A stretch of 64,000 nt of DNA from Symsagittifera roscoffensis (GCF_963678635.1 NC_087070.1:22495419-22559418); one strand, 5' to 3'. Shown: positions 33,337-44,899, counted from the stretch's first letter. Notes: a model not told the origin generated them from the letters alone. Made by a program: numbers and translations.

Positions 33337-33875
33337 CAAGAGTGCTCGTATCAGGGCGAGGCCCTGAATGTTCCGACTGCCTCTTAAGGTCTATGGAGCA
33401 GTAATAACATGGAAAAATCAAATGAAATAAAACAAAATGAAAAAAAATTTTCTAAAATTTGAAATTTTTTAATGAAAATCATCCCCCCACACGCCATATA
33501 AAGTACAAAAAGATAGATTTCGTTCCTTGTAACAAATCAATTATGACAAATAAGCTTCGTTCAACCAATTTGGAACGATTTATAAGACGGATTAAACCTC
33601 CGCTTACGCGGTAATAGCGCGAAATATATTGCGCGTTAATTGTCCCAAATTGGTCAAAATGGCCAAAATGGCAATCTTTAAACCCTCATAACTTTACGAA
33701 AAATAATCACAGGTAAAATATCTTTTCAAATTTAAGCTCAGGACAACAATACCTTTTGAATGATATAAAAAAATTCCGTCAAAAATGGCTAGTTAAAAAG
33801 TCGAAATTTGTCTGAAGAAAAAAACCCACCCCGAGCACAAATATTCCGTTACTTTCGTACTGAAAGTCGGAACAA
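33337..33875 (+). repeat. 540-bp hairpin-ended dispersed repeat, copy 1
   Basis: Starts CAAGAGTGCTCGTATCAGGGC and ends ACTTTCGTACTGAAAGTCGG. It has a short hairpin at each end (GGGCGAGGCCC-like, and CTTTCGTA/C...GAAAG) and an internal GCGCGAAATATATTGCGCG stem. It is related to the units at 40519, 41061, 58868(-) and 59395(-). It is not coding. Confidence 0.8.
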
Positions 33876-34329
33876 TAAGACAAAAGACAACAGTTTTGAA
33901 TATTCTGAGGCTAATAAGTGATCAATTATCTAATTGCGGACATTAATGTGCGGACATTAACATCCTCAGGGGAGCCCCTTAGGTTTTCTCTACGATGAAC
34001 CAAAGCAAATTTTACGAATGGTCTTTAGTTATTTGCCTAGCGCTGATTTTACTACACATCAACGCGCTATGCCGTCAGGCTCGGTGAATATCTCTGTCAA
34101 TTAGATGTTTTAGAAGCTGTAAAAGTGGAAATGAGCGACAGTAGGATTCTTTACAAACACCACAATAGACTTAGGGGTCATTCACCACAAAGACCCGCCT
34201 AGACTAGTTAATTACTGCCCCTCCACATCGCTGTGATTATTCTATTATAAGGGGAGGAATTTGCTGAGGGTTGAGGGTTAAATATAGTTTTTTCATCAAG
34301 TTATGATAGGAGAGATAAGACTGAAATTA

Positions 34330-34790
34330 GCAGTTTTTTTCCGATCCACACCCCCTCTCCCCAATTTCGCATAAGCCCCCAACCTTGGATGAGCTTAAAC
34401 TTTCTGGTTTCACGAGTGGTTTTGCAAGGGTAATTATGAAGAGCAAATCTGTTTGTCATGAGTTCTTTCACTTTTTCCCATGATGCGATAGTTACAAAAA
34501 TTGTAACAATCGGATAATGGCATGCGGACTATTTAAGCCACGACAAACAAATTTGGTCTTCATACTTAACCCTGTAAGAATCCTCATCACTGCATAAAGT
34601 TGATAATTAAGTAAGCTGGGGGGGGGGGGAGGAGCGGAAGGAAAAAGAGCTTTGTCATGACCTAATTAGTGTGGTTTGACAATTTTCATAACAAATCGAA
34701 CAATCGAACATTGTGAAAAAAAATTTTAATTCCAAAACTTTGCAGGTGGGGGGAGAAAAAAGAGCCTAGTTTTTCAAATTTGCTAACAAT
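34330..34790. repeat. Degenerate dispersed repeat near lectin exon 1
   Basis: CAAATCTGTTTGTCATGAG and the later CTTTGCAGGTGGGGGGAGAA belong to a loose repeat family also seen at 35410-35590 and inverted at 60290-60490. Includes a G10 run at 34620-34629. Confidence 0.45.
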
Positions 34791-34861
34791 ACTACAATGA
34801 TAAACACTTTAGTTGCGAAAAATTGCATGTGTGGAAAGGAAAAAGAGCCAATTTAACTAAC

Positions 34862-35073
34862 GGGTTCAGTTTAATACAGTAGCGGTAAGTATCCTCGTTC
34901 AGCCAGTAGTTAATTGATTTGTAGCCATCGGGGAAAAGGAAGCACCTGCCTGGCAGACCATCGATCAGTCTCCACCCGTCCAAGCACACGCTCGATGTCC
35001 AGACTTCGGGTAGAAGAAGCATCATTGAGCCAGTGGTGAATAAAACAAACAAATGATTTGTGCTCAGAAACAT
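34862..35073 (-). CDS. Signal-peptide and N-terminal exon of C-type-lectin-like gene (copy A)
   Basis: Starts at ATG 35073 (MFLSTNHLFVLFTTGSMMLL) with a clear signal peptide, likely cleaved after about residue 27. Then comes VCLDGWRLIDGLPGRCFLFP and LNEDTYRYCIKLN: Cys30-x13-Cys44 is the N-terminal disulphide pair of a long-form CTLD and Cys66 the first core cysteine. The donor is GAACCC|GTTAGT at 34861-34860, leaving phase 2. A poorer alternative donor is T|GTATTA. The phase fits the acceptor at 17218, giving a 582-nt total with the exons at 17007-17218 and 15945-16102 (193 residues, normal for a secreted single-CTLD protein). The distance (17.6 kb) is long for these genes, so the link is inferred. 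Confidence 0.6.
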
Positions 35074-35887
35074 CTTGATAGTAAAGATTTAGTTTGTGAA
35101 TTTGAAAAACTTCTGGAGTATTTTAAGGGGAACAAGTTTTTTCTGTATTATGATTTTGTCGTATTTTAAATTGTTGCATTGAAATTCTGTGCTATTTTGA
35201 TGCTTAGACTTCAGCAACCAAAATAGGTCAAATTATTAAAACATGGGTAAGTCAAAATCAGTGCGTACTTTACCACCAGTTTCACAGAATGATGTTGAAA
35301 AAACCGCCGAACTTCAGCAACAAATATTTGGAAGCTTTTAATGCTTACAACATGAGAAGACAATTGTGTTTCTACTTTTCTACTTCGGCATCGTCGGTGT
35401 TGGTAAATTGAGTTGTAGGCTTCTTTCCTCCCCCACCCCCATCTCACATAAGCATGACTATTATGGTGTAACGAGAGGTTTTACCAGGCTCATTATAACA
35501 ATCAAATATGCTTGTTATGATCTAAACAAGCAAATTTTTGTAACAATCAAACAATGTGAACAGAAAAACTTGCAGGTGGGGGAAAAGTAAAAAGCCTGCG
35601 GAAGTCACAACCCGCGCCGGAGAGCTAACAAGACCTGCTGTTAAACTTGCCCCCTCCCAGTTTTTCGCTCCGAATTGATGATTCCAGAATTTGTTTTCAG
35701 ACTAAATCAAGCTGTTCTGTCTTTTTTATTCATTTTAAGGATTGAAATAAAACAATTGAGCAGTATCTTTTTGAAGCAAACAGATACCTTGACCGATACT
35801 TTTTGGCCCTTTTTTCGATTCCCATCAAGTGGCGTGTTAATGATACATTGCAATAAAAACAGGTATACATCAAAACAAAATCTAGTA
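35074..35887. other. Upstream region of lectin exon 1 (copy A)
   Basis: About 0.8 kb between the start codon and the duplication breakpoint, duplicated at 42807-43616. It would contain the promoter of copy A, but I see no clear TATA or initiator motif. A repeat-family segment lies at 35410-35590. A 13-bp difference from copy B near 35207 (an extra TTCAGC-type insertion) is visible. Confidence 0.35.
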
Positions 35888-37078
35888 TACTCACCAGTGA
35901 ATGATCATCGGGGTACGGGTTTAGTGGAAAGAACGATAGGGAGCTTGAAGAATTTTGTCCTCACTTATGCATCTGAAAAAGAGCATAAGTCTCTAGAATC
36001 TGTGGTCGATAAAGCGCTTGGCGCGTTACGGTTTTCCAAAAATGCAACGACTAAACTAACACCCTTTGAAGCTCACCACGGCCGTGAGGCAAACACCGTG
36101 TTACGCAATCTTACGAAAAAAACCTAGTCTGAAAATCTGAATTGGAAGAACGTCTTAAAACAAAAATGTTTGTGTTTAGACGAAAATGACCCTGAAATGA
36201 GCACAATCGCATTTCCACAGCACTCAAACTGGGAGGAACCGTCGGACTTGACATATTCTCCGGCACTAAGAAAGGCACCGCTCATTCTGGATAGCGACCA
36301 GCAGATGGAAACTTGCCGAGGGAAGGTATCAGGGGTTGACCCGAAAATCCAAGGGAGTGGAGACGCAAGCCCTAAAATCCAAGGGAGTGGAGACGGAGGC
36401 AATCTCTATCAGCGTACCACCAGCAGGATCTTAAATCGGTATAAACTCTTAAAATCTAATGTAATCTCCGAGTCTAAACATACCATCAAGCTGAAAAACG
36501 GATCTGTTATTAGGAAAAGTGCAGTGGCATTGAAGCCAAAGAACACCCTCCCCAAGAAACGGAATCCGGCCACGCTCAAGGAAATGCTATTGAGTGCGAA
36601 GAAGGGGGCAATCGAGAGCCCGAAATCAAAGCGGCCAAAAGCCAAACAGCAAGTACCTGTAGCCACATTTCAGTCGGACAGTTCAGATAGTGAGGATTAC
36701 CGGCCACTCAATATTATACCAGCACGTCTACCAGTTGAAGTGTTAGCGAGACACGAGGCAATTGCAGCGGGACAAGGCCCAAGTAGTAGTACAGTAGTAT
36801 TAGAACACGGAGCGGGAACAAGAGAGAAGCCTAAAACGACGAAACAAGCGAAACAAGCGAAACAAGGGAAGGAAAGTCAGGACCGACCGGCGCTAGTTGC
36901 GAGAGAATGCCTTACAAACAGTAGTCAAGAGGAGGAATCAGGCAGTCGAAGTGAAAGCTCGGGAACAAGAAAAAGTACCAGAAGAAGGAAGCCAGTGGAT
37001 AAAATAGGAGGAGTCATTATAGACAAAATCCAAGGAGCGGAAAAGAAAGTAAAATATCCAGGGGAAGGAAACAAGTAA
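35888..37078 (+). pseudogene. Integrase (C-terminal part) and tail of Gypsy element B, copy III
   Basis: Begins after the second core Asp at YSPVNDHRGTGLVERTIGSL, so only the glutamate part of the catalytic core is present. The TAG (36125-36127) is kept and the tail is identical in type to copy II. Upstream bases are flank DNA (35675-35887), so the open frame running into it is accidental. Confidence 0.85.
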
Positions 37079-37244
37079 ACCTTAAACAAGAGGAAACGAG
37101 AGTCTTGATAGACAATATCCAAGGGGCGGAAAAGAAAGGAAAATATCCAGGGGAAGGAAACAAGTAAACCTTAAAACTTAAACTCATTCAAAACTCGTTA
37201 CCCAGGGAGAGGGATGGCCATAAGCCTAAAACTCAAAGTTTTGT

Positions 37245-37568
37245 TGTTGATGTGCTAGTGTGGCGGCAGGTTGAATGTTATTAATTACTATATTAAATTT
37301 AATTACTATGTATTTAAATTTTACATCTGTACGGAAATGTGAGGGGCTACATATTTAGATGTCAATCAATTTAGTTGCTATCCCATTATTACTCATCTCT
37401 GAGAGTTCTCATATTATAATTAAGTGTGATTTGGTACCTGCCTGTCAATCAGTCTAGATCTGTCTAGCTGTTATGTGTTGACCTCTAATTCAGTGTCTTA
37501 TTTATGCGAACTAGAAATCAGTTGAAATAACTCTTAAACAGGAACGTTTTGACTATCCCTTGTTAACA
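37245..37568 (+). repeat. Gypsy B LTR, full length (324 bp), duplicated
   Basis: Same as 30064-30387 with a single visible change (GTTGAAATAACTC against GTTGAATTAACTC). Confidence 0.85.
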
Positions 37569-40518
37569 AGGAGCACACAATATTCCGACCAAAGAATTGA
37601 AAAATGCCAAAGTTCTGCGTGGTACCACTTTTTTGTGGGGTGTGATAAAAAAAATTTGAACAAAACAAAGTTTTAGGCATGTTCTACAGTAGTAGTTTTA
37701 AGCTAAGTAGAAAACAGACAAAAAAAAAGAAAACAAAGTTGTAAAAAAGTTGGAAAAAGCTTCCATATTTTTGCTAAATTGTATGCAAAAAAAACCTTGA
37801 AATTTTGGACATTTTGATTTCCAAAATGACGCTAAAAACTACTCAAAAAACGAACTGTACACGAGTTTTTACTGCTTAAACTAAGCCTAATTAGGCTATT
37901 ATAAGCTTGTACGCTCATCTCTGTAGCTCGAAAACAAGCAAAAGTTAAATTATCAAACCAATTTTTCTAAACGCCGAGAAAAAAAATTTCGAAATTTATC
38001 TGGTATCGTCCAAATTACTAATGAAAGGGCTTTATATGTTAAGTATTTCGACCTCTTTTAATGATTCAATGGCCGGAACAAAAACGAAAGTTTTCCGTCG
38101 GTACTTTTAGTTGCATCAAATGATCTACGACAAGAATTTAAAAAGATTCTTCGTTGTTGTGCTCATACCTGTAATTTAATACGGAAAAAATGGTAAAATC
38201 TGGAAAAACCCGCACGGCGGAAAATTGAATAAGTCGCACATGTTATCAGCATAAGTAAGCCAAGATAAAATGTTTTATCTTTTGTTGAAAGTCTAAGTTT
38301 GAAAGTTTCCGGTTTTGGTTTCTTCTTCATTGGCAAAAAACAGCTTGTTAACATTTTTTAAAAAAGTTGTAGGTTCTTTCATGAAGCTCATTCCAAGAAG
38401 GAATCGCTATTTGATGAAGCTTAACACATTCAGAACCCCATCCAGCAAAGAAAAGGTATTAAATCTGGGCAAAAAAAAATTACTGAATTGAACTCTAAAG
38501 GTGTTGCATGAGGTAGAGAGTGCAAAACAAAAATCAAACCTTAGAGTCGAGAGTTTTGATCATTTTTGAGCTAATCCAAGAGATTCAAAGATGAGTTGAA
38601 CCTTTGCTAAAATAATTAAACTTCAGCTTAAAAATAAACTTTTTAAATGGATATATAACAACAAGAACAAAAGTTTGAGCTGGAAAAAATTGTTGAATAA
38701 GAAAAATGTTTCATTGAATTAGAGGAAACACTTGAAGAAAACCAGAGAAAGATAAATGACTTGTGGCCACACAGATAAACAATAATTTTGGTAGGTTTTT
38801 TGCCTCTCGTGCGTCAAAACTAAGAAAGCTGTTTAATTTTTTTTCGTGATAGGAAGATTTAAACCATGTTTTCGCTCAATCGAGGTGTTACCAAGATTCC
38901 GCCAAACATAAAGGAATTATGGTCAAGGAAAGTCGTGAGACAAAGATAGATTTGTTCAATTTCCACCGATTTTGATGAGCAGCTCTGGAAAAAAGCCGCA
39001 ACAAACGAGCAGTTGCGATCATTGCTCAATAGACTCAGCGTAGCGGAACCAAGTAAGCAGAAGACTGTGACAAAGATCTGCATTTCTAACACTAAAGTGA
39101 TCAAAACGTCTTACTTTGCTGTGAGCATTATGGATGTTCTCTTTTTAACTGGGGAAAAAACGCCGGCTCAGCGTGCTAAAGTTGTGAAAAAAAAGAAAGT
39201 AGATTTTGCAGACTAGTTATATTTTCCGCCAAAGACAAAAAAAAAACAAATTACAGCTGAATATCTTTTTATAAAAATTTGATCCAAGCAGCAGAATGAG
39301 TGTAGCCGCTTCGTTTTCCTGAAATAAAACGGTATATCCAGTTCATACATTTTCAACGCATCTGAGAACAAGTCACGGTAATCTGGCAATGCCATCGTCA
39401 GTTCCCTAACGGAGATCAGTCAACCCGCAATATCAAAAACGCTGACACTGCCAGATCAAGTTTTTAAAACTCAACCCTCAAATTGAAGTCAAAACTAACT
39501 ACTGTTTTTCAGTCTCTATAGGTGTTCGGATTTGAAATGTCGTAGAGTACTCCATACAATGTGAAAAAACTTCACGTTTTCATGAGTTGCAGAAAAGTTA
39601 TTTTGCTTGACTGTCAATTAAGAAAGTCTGAACATGTACGGTTTTAACACCACTGCAAAGGTTAACAAAAAAGACTGGCAGTGAAAATCTCATCTGTTTT
39701 GAGAACTTAAAGTATCAAATAAACCGCTCCTTTGAAGTCTACCTGAACAAAGGCGCTGGCGCTAGAGACATTGCTTAGTCGTAGGAAGGTTTTTGTTCAT
39801 TTGAGGCTGATGCTCGAGCTGGGACTTAAGCGAGTCGGTTAACATAATTGTTAACACAAAAACATTTTCACCGATACTTTACCAAACCCCGGTAAGCGTT
39901 GTGAAAAGTCCGTTGACTTCCACAAAACACATAGAAAAAACTGAAAGGTCAATAAATTGCAGTAACTTAAAGAGATTTTCTTATCGTCGCCAGTTTTGTT
40001 TTTCAAAAACATTTACCAAAATTTTTAAAATGAAATCTATTCAGACTATCACCGTTGATATCACCGAACTGAGAAAGGACCGTAACAGTTTCGAGAATGC
40101 TCTTTTTTTAAAATTAACATACGTTGATACCAAGGGCATCTTTAGAAAGCTTTGAAGTTTGGTCGATCAAATAATTGAGTGCTCTGGTCATTGAATCCCT
40201 AGAAACTACGGTTACAGCACAGGCGAGGGCTCTTTCACACTCCTCTCACTTTTCAATCTTAATTTTGAAAAACTATTTTAGCGTTCTCATAACTCATGGA
40301 AAAACAAGAAATCATAAAATCACGCATTTAGTCATAAAACACCTAAAACAGTGTTAGAACTAGGGTTAAAGCTCAATAATCTTATGTTTGTGTTGATTAT
40401 ATTTGACTTCTCTTGTAAATGTAAGCCCGTGCATTAGATACTTGATCACTCTTCAAGTTTCGACGTATGTGAAAACGGCAACCAAAAGTGGAAAACAAAA
40501 AGAAAATAAAACACTAAC
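37569..40518. other. Flank, copy B
   Basis: Duplicate of 30388-33336, with the same gene-like remnants (for example 38970-39216 plus and 39280-39405 minus). The first ~2.1 kb is almost identical to copy A; divergence rises from about 39700. Confidence 0.35.
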
Positions 40519-41060
40519 AAGACTGCTCGTATCAGGGCGAAGCCCTGAATGTTCCGACTGCCTTTTAAGGTTTATTGAGCAGCAGTAATACATAAAAAAA
40601 ATTAAATGAGATAAAATAAAATGAAATTTTTTTTTCTAAAATTTGAAATTTTTTATGAAAATCATCCCCCCACACGCCAAATAAAGTACAAAAAGATAGA
40701 TTTCGTTCCTTGTAACAAGTCAATTATGGCAAATAAGCTTCGTTCAACCAATTTGGAACGATTTATCAGACGGATTAAATCTCCGCTTACGCGTTAATAG
40801 CGCGAATTATATTGCGCGTTAATTGTCCCAAATTGGTCAAAATGGCCAAAATGGCAATCTTTAAACCCTCATAACTTTACGAAAAACGATCACAGGTGAA
40901 ATATCTTTTCAAATTTAAGCTCAGGACAACAATATCTTTTGAATGATATAAAAAAATTCCGTCAACAATGGCTAGTTAAAAAGTCGAAATTTGTCTGAAG
41001 AAAAAAAAACCCACCCCGAGCACAAATATTCCGTTACTTTCGTATCGAAAGTCGGAACAA
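40519..41060 (+). repeat. 540-bp hairpin-ended repeat, copy 2 (tandem unit 1)
   Basis: CAAGACTGCTCGTATCAGGGC ... CGAAAGTCGGAACAA, orthologous by position to 33337-33875. Directly followed by a second unit. Confidence 0.8.
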
Positions 41061-41607
41061 CAAGACTACTCGTATCAGGGCGAAACCCTGAAAGTTCCGA
41101 CTGCCTTCTACCGTTTATGGTGTAGTAATAACATAAACAACATAAAAAATTAAATGAAATAAAATAAATGAAAAACTTTTTTCTAAAATTTGAAAATTTT
41201 CGATGAAAATCAAACCCCACACGCCATATAAAGTACAAAACAATAGATTTCGCTCCTTGTAACAAATCAATTATGGCAAATAGGCTTCTTTCAACCAATT
41301 TGGAACGATTTCTAAGACGGATTAAATCTCCGCTTACGCGTCAATGGCGCGAATTATATCGCGCGTTAATTGTCCCAAATTGGTCAAAATGGCCAAAACG
41401 GCAATCTTTAAACCATCATAACTTTACGAAAAATGATCACAGGTGAAATATCTTTTCAAATTTAAGCTCAGGACAACAATACTTTTTGAATGATTTTAAA
41501 AAATTCCGTCAAAAATGGCTAGTTAAAAAGTCGAAATTTGTCTGAAGAAAAAAAAACCCACCCCGAGCACAAATATTCCGTTACTTTCGTACCGAAAGTC
41601 GGAACAA
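41061..41607 (+). repeat. 540-bp hairpin-ended repeat, copy 3 (tandem unit 2)
   Basis: CAAGACTACTCGTATCAGGGC ... CGAAAGTCGGAACAA, head-to-tail with the previous unit and absent from segmental copy A. The units differ by several percent, so the tandem pair is not a very recent duplicate. Confidence 0.8.
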
Positions 41608-42594
41608 TAAGACAAAAGACAACAGTTTTGAATATTCTGAGGCTAATAATTGATCAAGTTTCTAATTGCGGACATTAATGTGCGGACATTAACATCCTCA
41701 GGGGAGCCCCTTAGGTTTTCCCTACGATGAACCAAAGCAAATTTTACGAATGGTCTTTAGTTATTTGCCTAGCGCTGATTTTACTACACATCAACGCGCT
41801 ATGCGGTCAGGCTCGGTGAATATCTCTGTCATATAGATGTTTTAGAAGCTGTAAAAGAGGAAATGAGCGACGGTAGGATTCTTTACAAACACCACAATAG
41901 ACTTAGGGGTCATTCACCACAAAGACCCGCCTAGACTAGTTAATTACTGCCCCTCCACATCGCTGTGATTATTCTATTATAAAGGGAGGAATTTGCTGAG
42001 GGTTGAGGGTTAAATATAGTTTTTTCATCAAGTTATGATAGGAGAGATAAGACTGAAATTAGCAGTTTTTTTCCGATCCACAACCCCTCTCCCCAATTTC
42101 GCATAAGCCCCCAACCTTGGATGAGATTAAGCTTTCTGGTTTCACGAGTGGTTTTGCAAGGGTAATTATGAAGAGAAAATCTGTTTGTCATGAGTTCTTT
42201 CACTTTTTCCCATGATGCGATAGTTACAAAAATTGTAACAATCGGATAATGGCATGCGGACTATTTAAGCCACGACAAACAAATTTGGTCTTCATACTTA
42301 ACCCTGTAAGAATCCTCATCACTGCATAAAGTTGATAATTAAGTAAGTTGGGGGGCGGGGGGAGGAGCGTAAGGAAAAAGAGCTTTGTCATGACCTAATT
42401 AGTGTGGTTTGACAATTTTCATAACAAATCGAACAATCGAACATTGTGAAAAAAAATTTTAATTCCAAAACTTTGCAGGTGGGGGGAGAAAAAAGAGCCT
42501 AGTTTTTCAAATTTGCTAACAATACTACAATGATAAACACTTTAGTTGCGAAAAATTGCATGTGTGGAAAGGAAAAAGTGCCAATTTAACTAAC

Positions 42595-42806
42595 GGGTTC
42601 AGTTTAATACAGTAGCGGTAAGTATCCTCGTTCAGCCAGTAGTTAATTGATTTGTAGCCATCGGGGAAAAGGAAGCACCTGCCTGGCAGACCATCGATCA
42701 GTCTCCACCCGTCCAAGCACACGCTCGATGTCCAGACTTCGGGTAGAAGAAGCATCATTGAGCCAGTGGTGAATAAAACAAACAAATGATTTGTGCTCAG
42801 AAACAT
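42595..42806 (-). CDS. Signal-peptide and N-terminal exon of C-type-lectin-like gene (copy B)
   Basis: Exact counterpart of 34862-35073, with the same ATG, signal peptide, Cys pair and phase-2 donor (GTTAGT at 42594-42593). No coding difference is seen. It lies upstream of copy A in the direction of transcription, so it could act as an alternative first exon for the same downstream exons (intron 25.4 kb) or be silent. Confidence 0.55.
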
Positions 42807-43616
42807 CTTGATAGTAAAGATTTAGTTTGTGAATTTGAAAAACTTCTGGAGTATTTTACAAGTTTTTTCTGTATTATTATTTTGTCGAATTTTAAATTGT
42901 TGCATTGAAATTCTGTGCTATTTTGATGCTTAGACCAACCAAAATAGGTCAAATTATTAAAACATGGGTAAGTCAAAATCAGTGCGTACTTTACCACCAG
43001 TTTCACAGAATGATGTTGAAAAAACCGCCGAACTTCAGCAACAAATATTTGGAAGCTTTTAATGCTTACAACATGAGAAGACAATTGTGTTTCTACTTTT
43101 CTACTTCGGCATCGTCGGTGTTGGTAGATTGAGTTGTAGGCTTTTTTCCTCCCCCACCCCCATCTCACATAAGCATGACTATTATGGTGTAACGAGAGGT
43201 TTTACCAGGCTCATTATAACAATCAAATATGCTTGTTATGATCTAAACAAGCAAATTTTTGTAACAATCAAACAATGTGAACAGAAAAACTTGCAGGTGG
43301 GGGAAAAGTAAAAAGCCTGCGGAAGTCACAACCCGCGCCGGAGAGCTAACAAGACCCGCTGTTAAACTTGCCCCCTCCCAGTTTTTCGCTCCGAATTGAT
43401 GATTCCAGAATTTGTTTTCATACTAAATCAAGCTGTTCTGTCTTTTTTATTCATTTTAAGGATTGAAATAAAACAATTGAGCAGTATCTTTTTGAAGCAA
43501 ACAGATACCTTGACCGATACATTTTGGCCCTTTTTTCGATTCCCATCAAGTGGAGTGTTAATGTTAATGATACATTGCAATAAAAACAGGTATACATCAA
43601 AACAAAGTCTAGTATA

Positions 43617-44095
43617 AAGCACTTGTATATAATTTTGAACTGAATATAGTACAATGCTTAAAGTAAAGCCCTTTTTCAAACAATATTTTTTTCTAGTGAA
43701 TGCTTTCAACATGATGGAATTTGACCACGGTGAAAAACAAAAACAGTTTGCCCCACAGAAAAAAAATTATCGGAAAACTTTTTCTGAGTTTTGTTCCAAA
43801 ATTAAAGAAATTGTTAGTCCAATTCAAATTTCAATCAATGTCCAGAGACGGAGAAACTGCCGCTGATAGTTTAAATCACCGCGAAATTAACCTTGACACT
43901 TTGACTGCAAAAATTGACAAAGTATTAGATTCAGTAAAACATAAAAGTTGCATAAAAGTTGAAGATGACGGGGTAGTAGATCCGCGATTTTCGACAGCTA
44001 CAACTGACTTTTTTTTTAAGGAAAGCCATTTTCAGTGTTCAAATATTGCATCAATGTCTTCCAGGGAACGTAGAAGAGAAGCCCTTCTTTCATAA
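43617..44095 (+). other. Possible small coding region of unknown function
   Basis: After the duplication, 43651-43868 reads MLKVKPFFKQYF ... FAPQKKNYRKTFSEFCSKIK. In another frame from ATG 43838 an 85-residue hydrophilic peptide reads MSRDGETAADSLNHREINLD ... SMSSRERRREALLS to TAA. A frame break between the two is suggested. The composition (Asp, Glu, Ser, Arg) is better than expected by chance in this AT-rich DNA, but no domain is recognised. Confidence 0.25.
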
Positions 44096-44500
44096 ATTAG
44101 ACGGGAGAAGACTATACACCTCGCAAAAAATAGGTTTTGCTTAAAAAAAACAGGAGTTCAGCTTCAGTTGATGAAGATTCAGCTATAGAAGTTGTACTCA
44201 GGTGAAACCGTCAAAAACTAACCAAAGTTTTCATCGTAGAAGTTGAAAATCTGAGGGACCCTTGAAAAGTTAGTTAAATTCGTCGGCCATTTTCAAAATT
44301 GTTAATGGCAGTACAAAACACTCGAATGGAAGACTCTGAAAGTATAGTTGCCAGCTCAAGAAAATGTTGAACATCTGCCGCAGATTCAAAATGTCAACTT
44401 GAATCAAGCTCTTGAATTTTTCAACTTCTCTTGTATCGAACAGGTGTTAAGGAGGTGTTTGACAATGATGCAGAACACTTAAACAATCAAAGCACAAACA
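44096..44500. other. No gene seen
   Basis: Glu/Ser-rich short open bits such as SSASVDEDSAIEVVLR (~44155-44205) occur on the plus strand, but all are broken by stops. They may continue the fragment at 43838. Confidence 0.3.
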
Positions 44501-44745
44501 TCCAATCTCATGGTTCAAGAGCTCCAATCCCAGCAGACCTCATTGTAAGTTTGCCGTGTACTAATCTATATAGCTCATACAAACCATAAGTAGAGTTACC
44601 TCCGAACTCTTTCTGCATCAAAATGCCGCTTATGCCGAGTAGTCTGTACCAGGTTAATATCCCCCAAAATCCTACGCCGTAATAAGTTACCACACCATCT
44701 CGAACTGTTTTGGCTTCAGCCAAACAATGACTTCAGTTCAATCTC
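44440..44745 (-). CDS. Possible exon pair of an unknown membrane protein
   Basis: The minus-strand stretch reads AEAKTVRDGVVTYYGVGFWG and ILTWYRLLGISGILMQKEFG, one hydrophobic segment, with a good donor G|GTAACT at 44600. Splicing to an AG at 44541 (ACAATGAG|GTCTGCTGG) removes about 60 bases and continues in phase to LLGLELLNHEIGCLCFDCLS and a stop near 44443. That acceptor lacks a pyrimidine tract. The only start in frame is TTG, so this would be an internal or terminal exon. No family is recognised. Confidence 0.3.
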
Positions 44746-44899
44746 ACTGGTTGATTAGCTTTCCTTTATGCAACATCGGCTTTTTGCACTCTTTTTTTTT
44801 GTTGTGCCCTCTCAGTTTTCCAGTTCCTCAATGTTAAAAAAATTATTGTCGTTTTAATTTCCGGTTTACTCAGTATACTTGTCGTAGTCTTATAAAAGA

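Larger units (their letters stand above)
28707..35887 (+). repeat. 7.18-kb segmental duplication, copy A
   Basis: From TACTCACCAGTGAATG inside the integrase through tail, LTR and 5.5 kb of flank including a lectin-type first exon. Matched at 35888-43616 with an offset of 7181 bp up to about 40590, then larger because copy B carries an extra 540-bp repeat unit. Confidence 0.9.
35888..43616 (+). repeat. Segmental duplication, copy B
   Basis: Second copy of 28707-35887. The joining point at 35881-35891 shows TAGTATAC against TAGTGTAC in the integrase parent and TAGTATA at the end of copy B (43611-43616), a 4-7 bp microhomology. Copy B is longer by about 545 bp because of a second hairpin-ended repeat unit at 41061-41607, plus small indels. 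Confidence 0.9.

Noticed and set aside
35675-35887. Open frame running from flank DNA into integrase copy III
   Set aside because: It crosses the duplication breakpoint, so the fusion is accidental. The same flank in copy B (43396-43616) ends in unrelated sequence.
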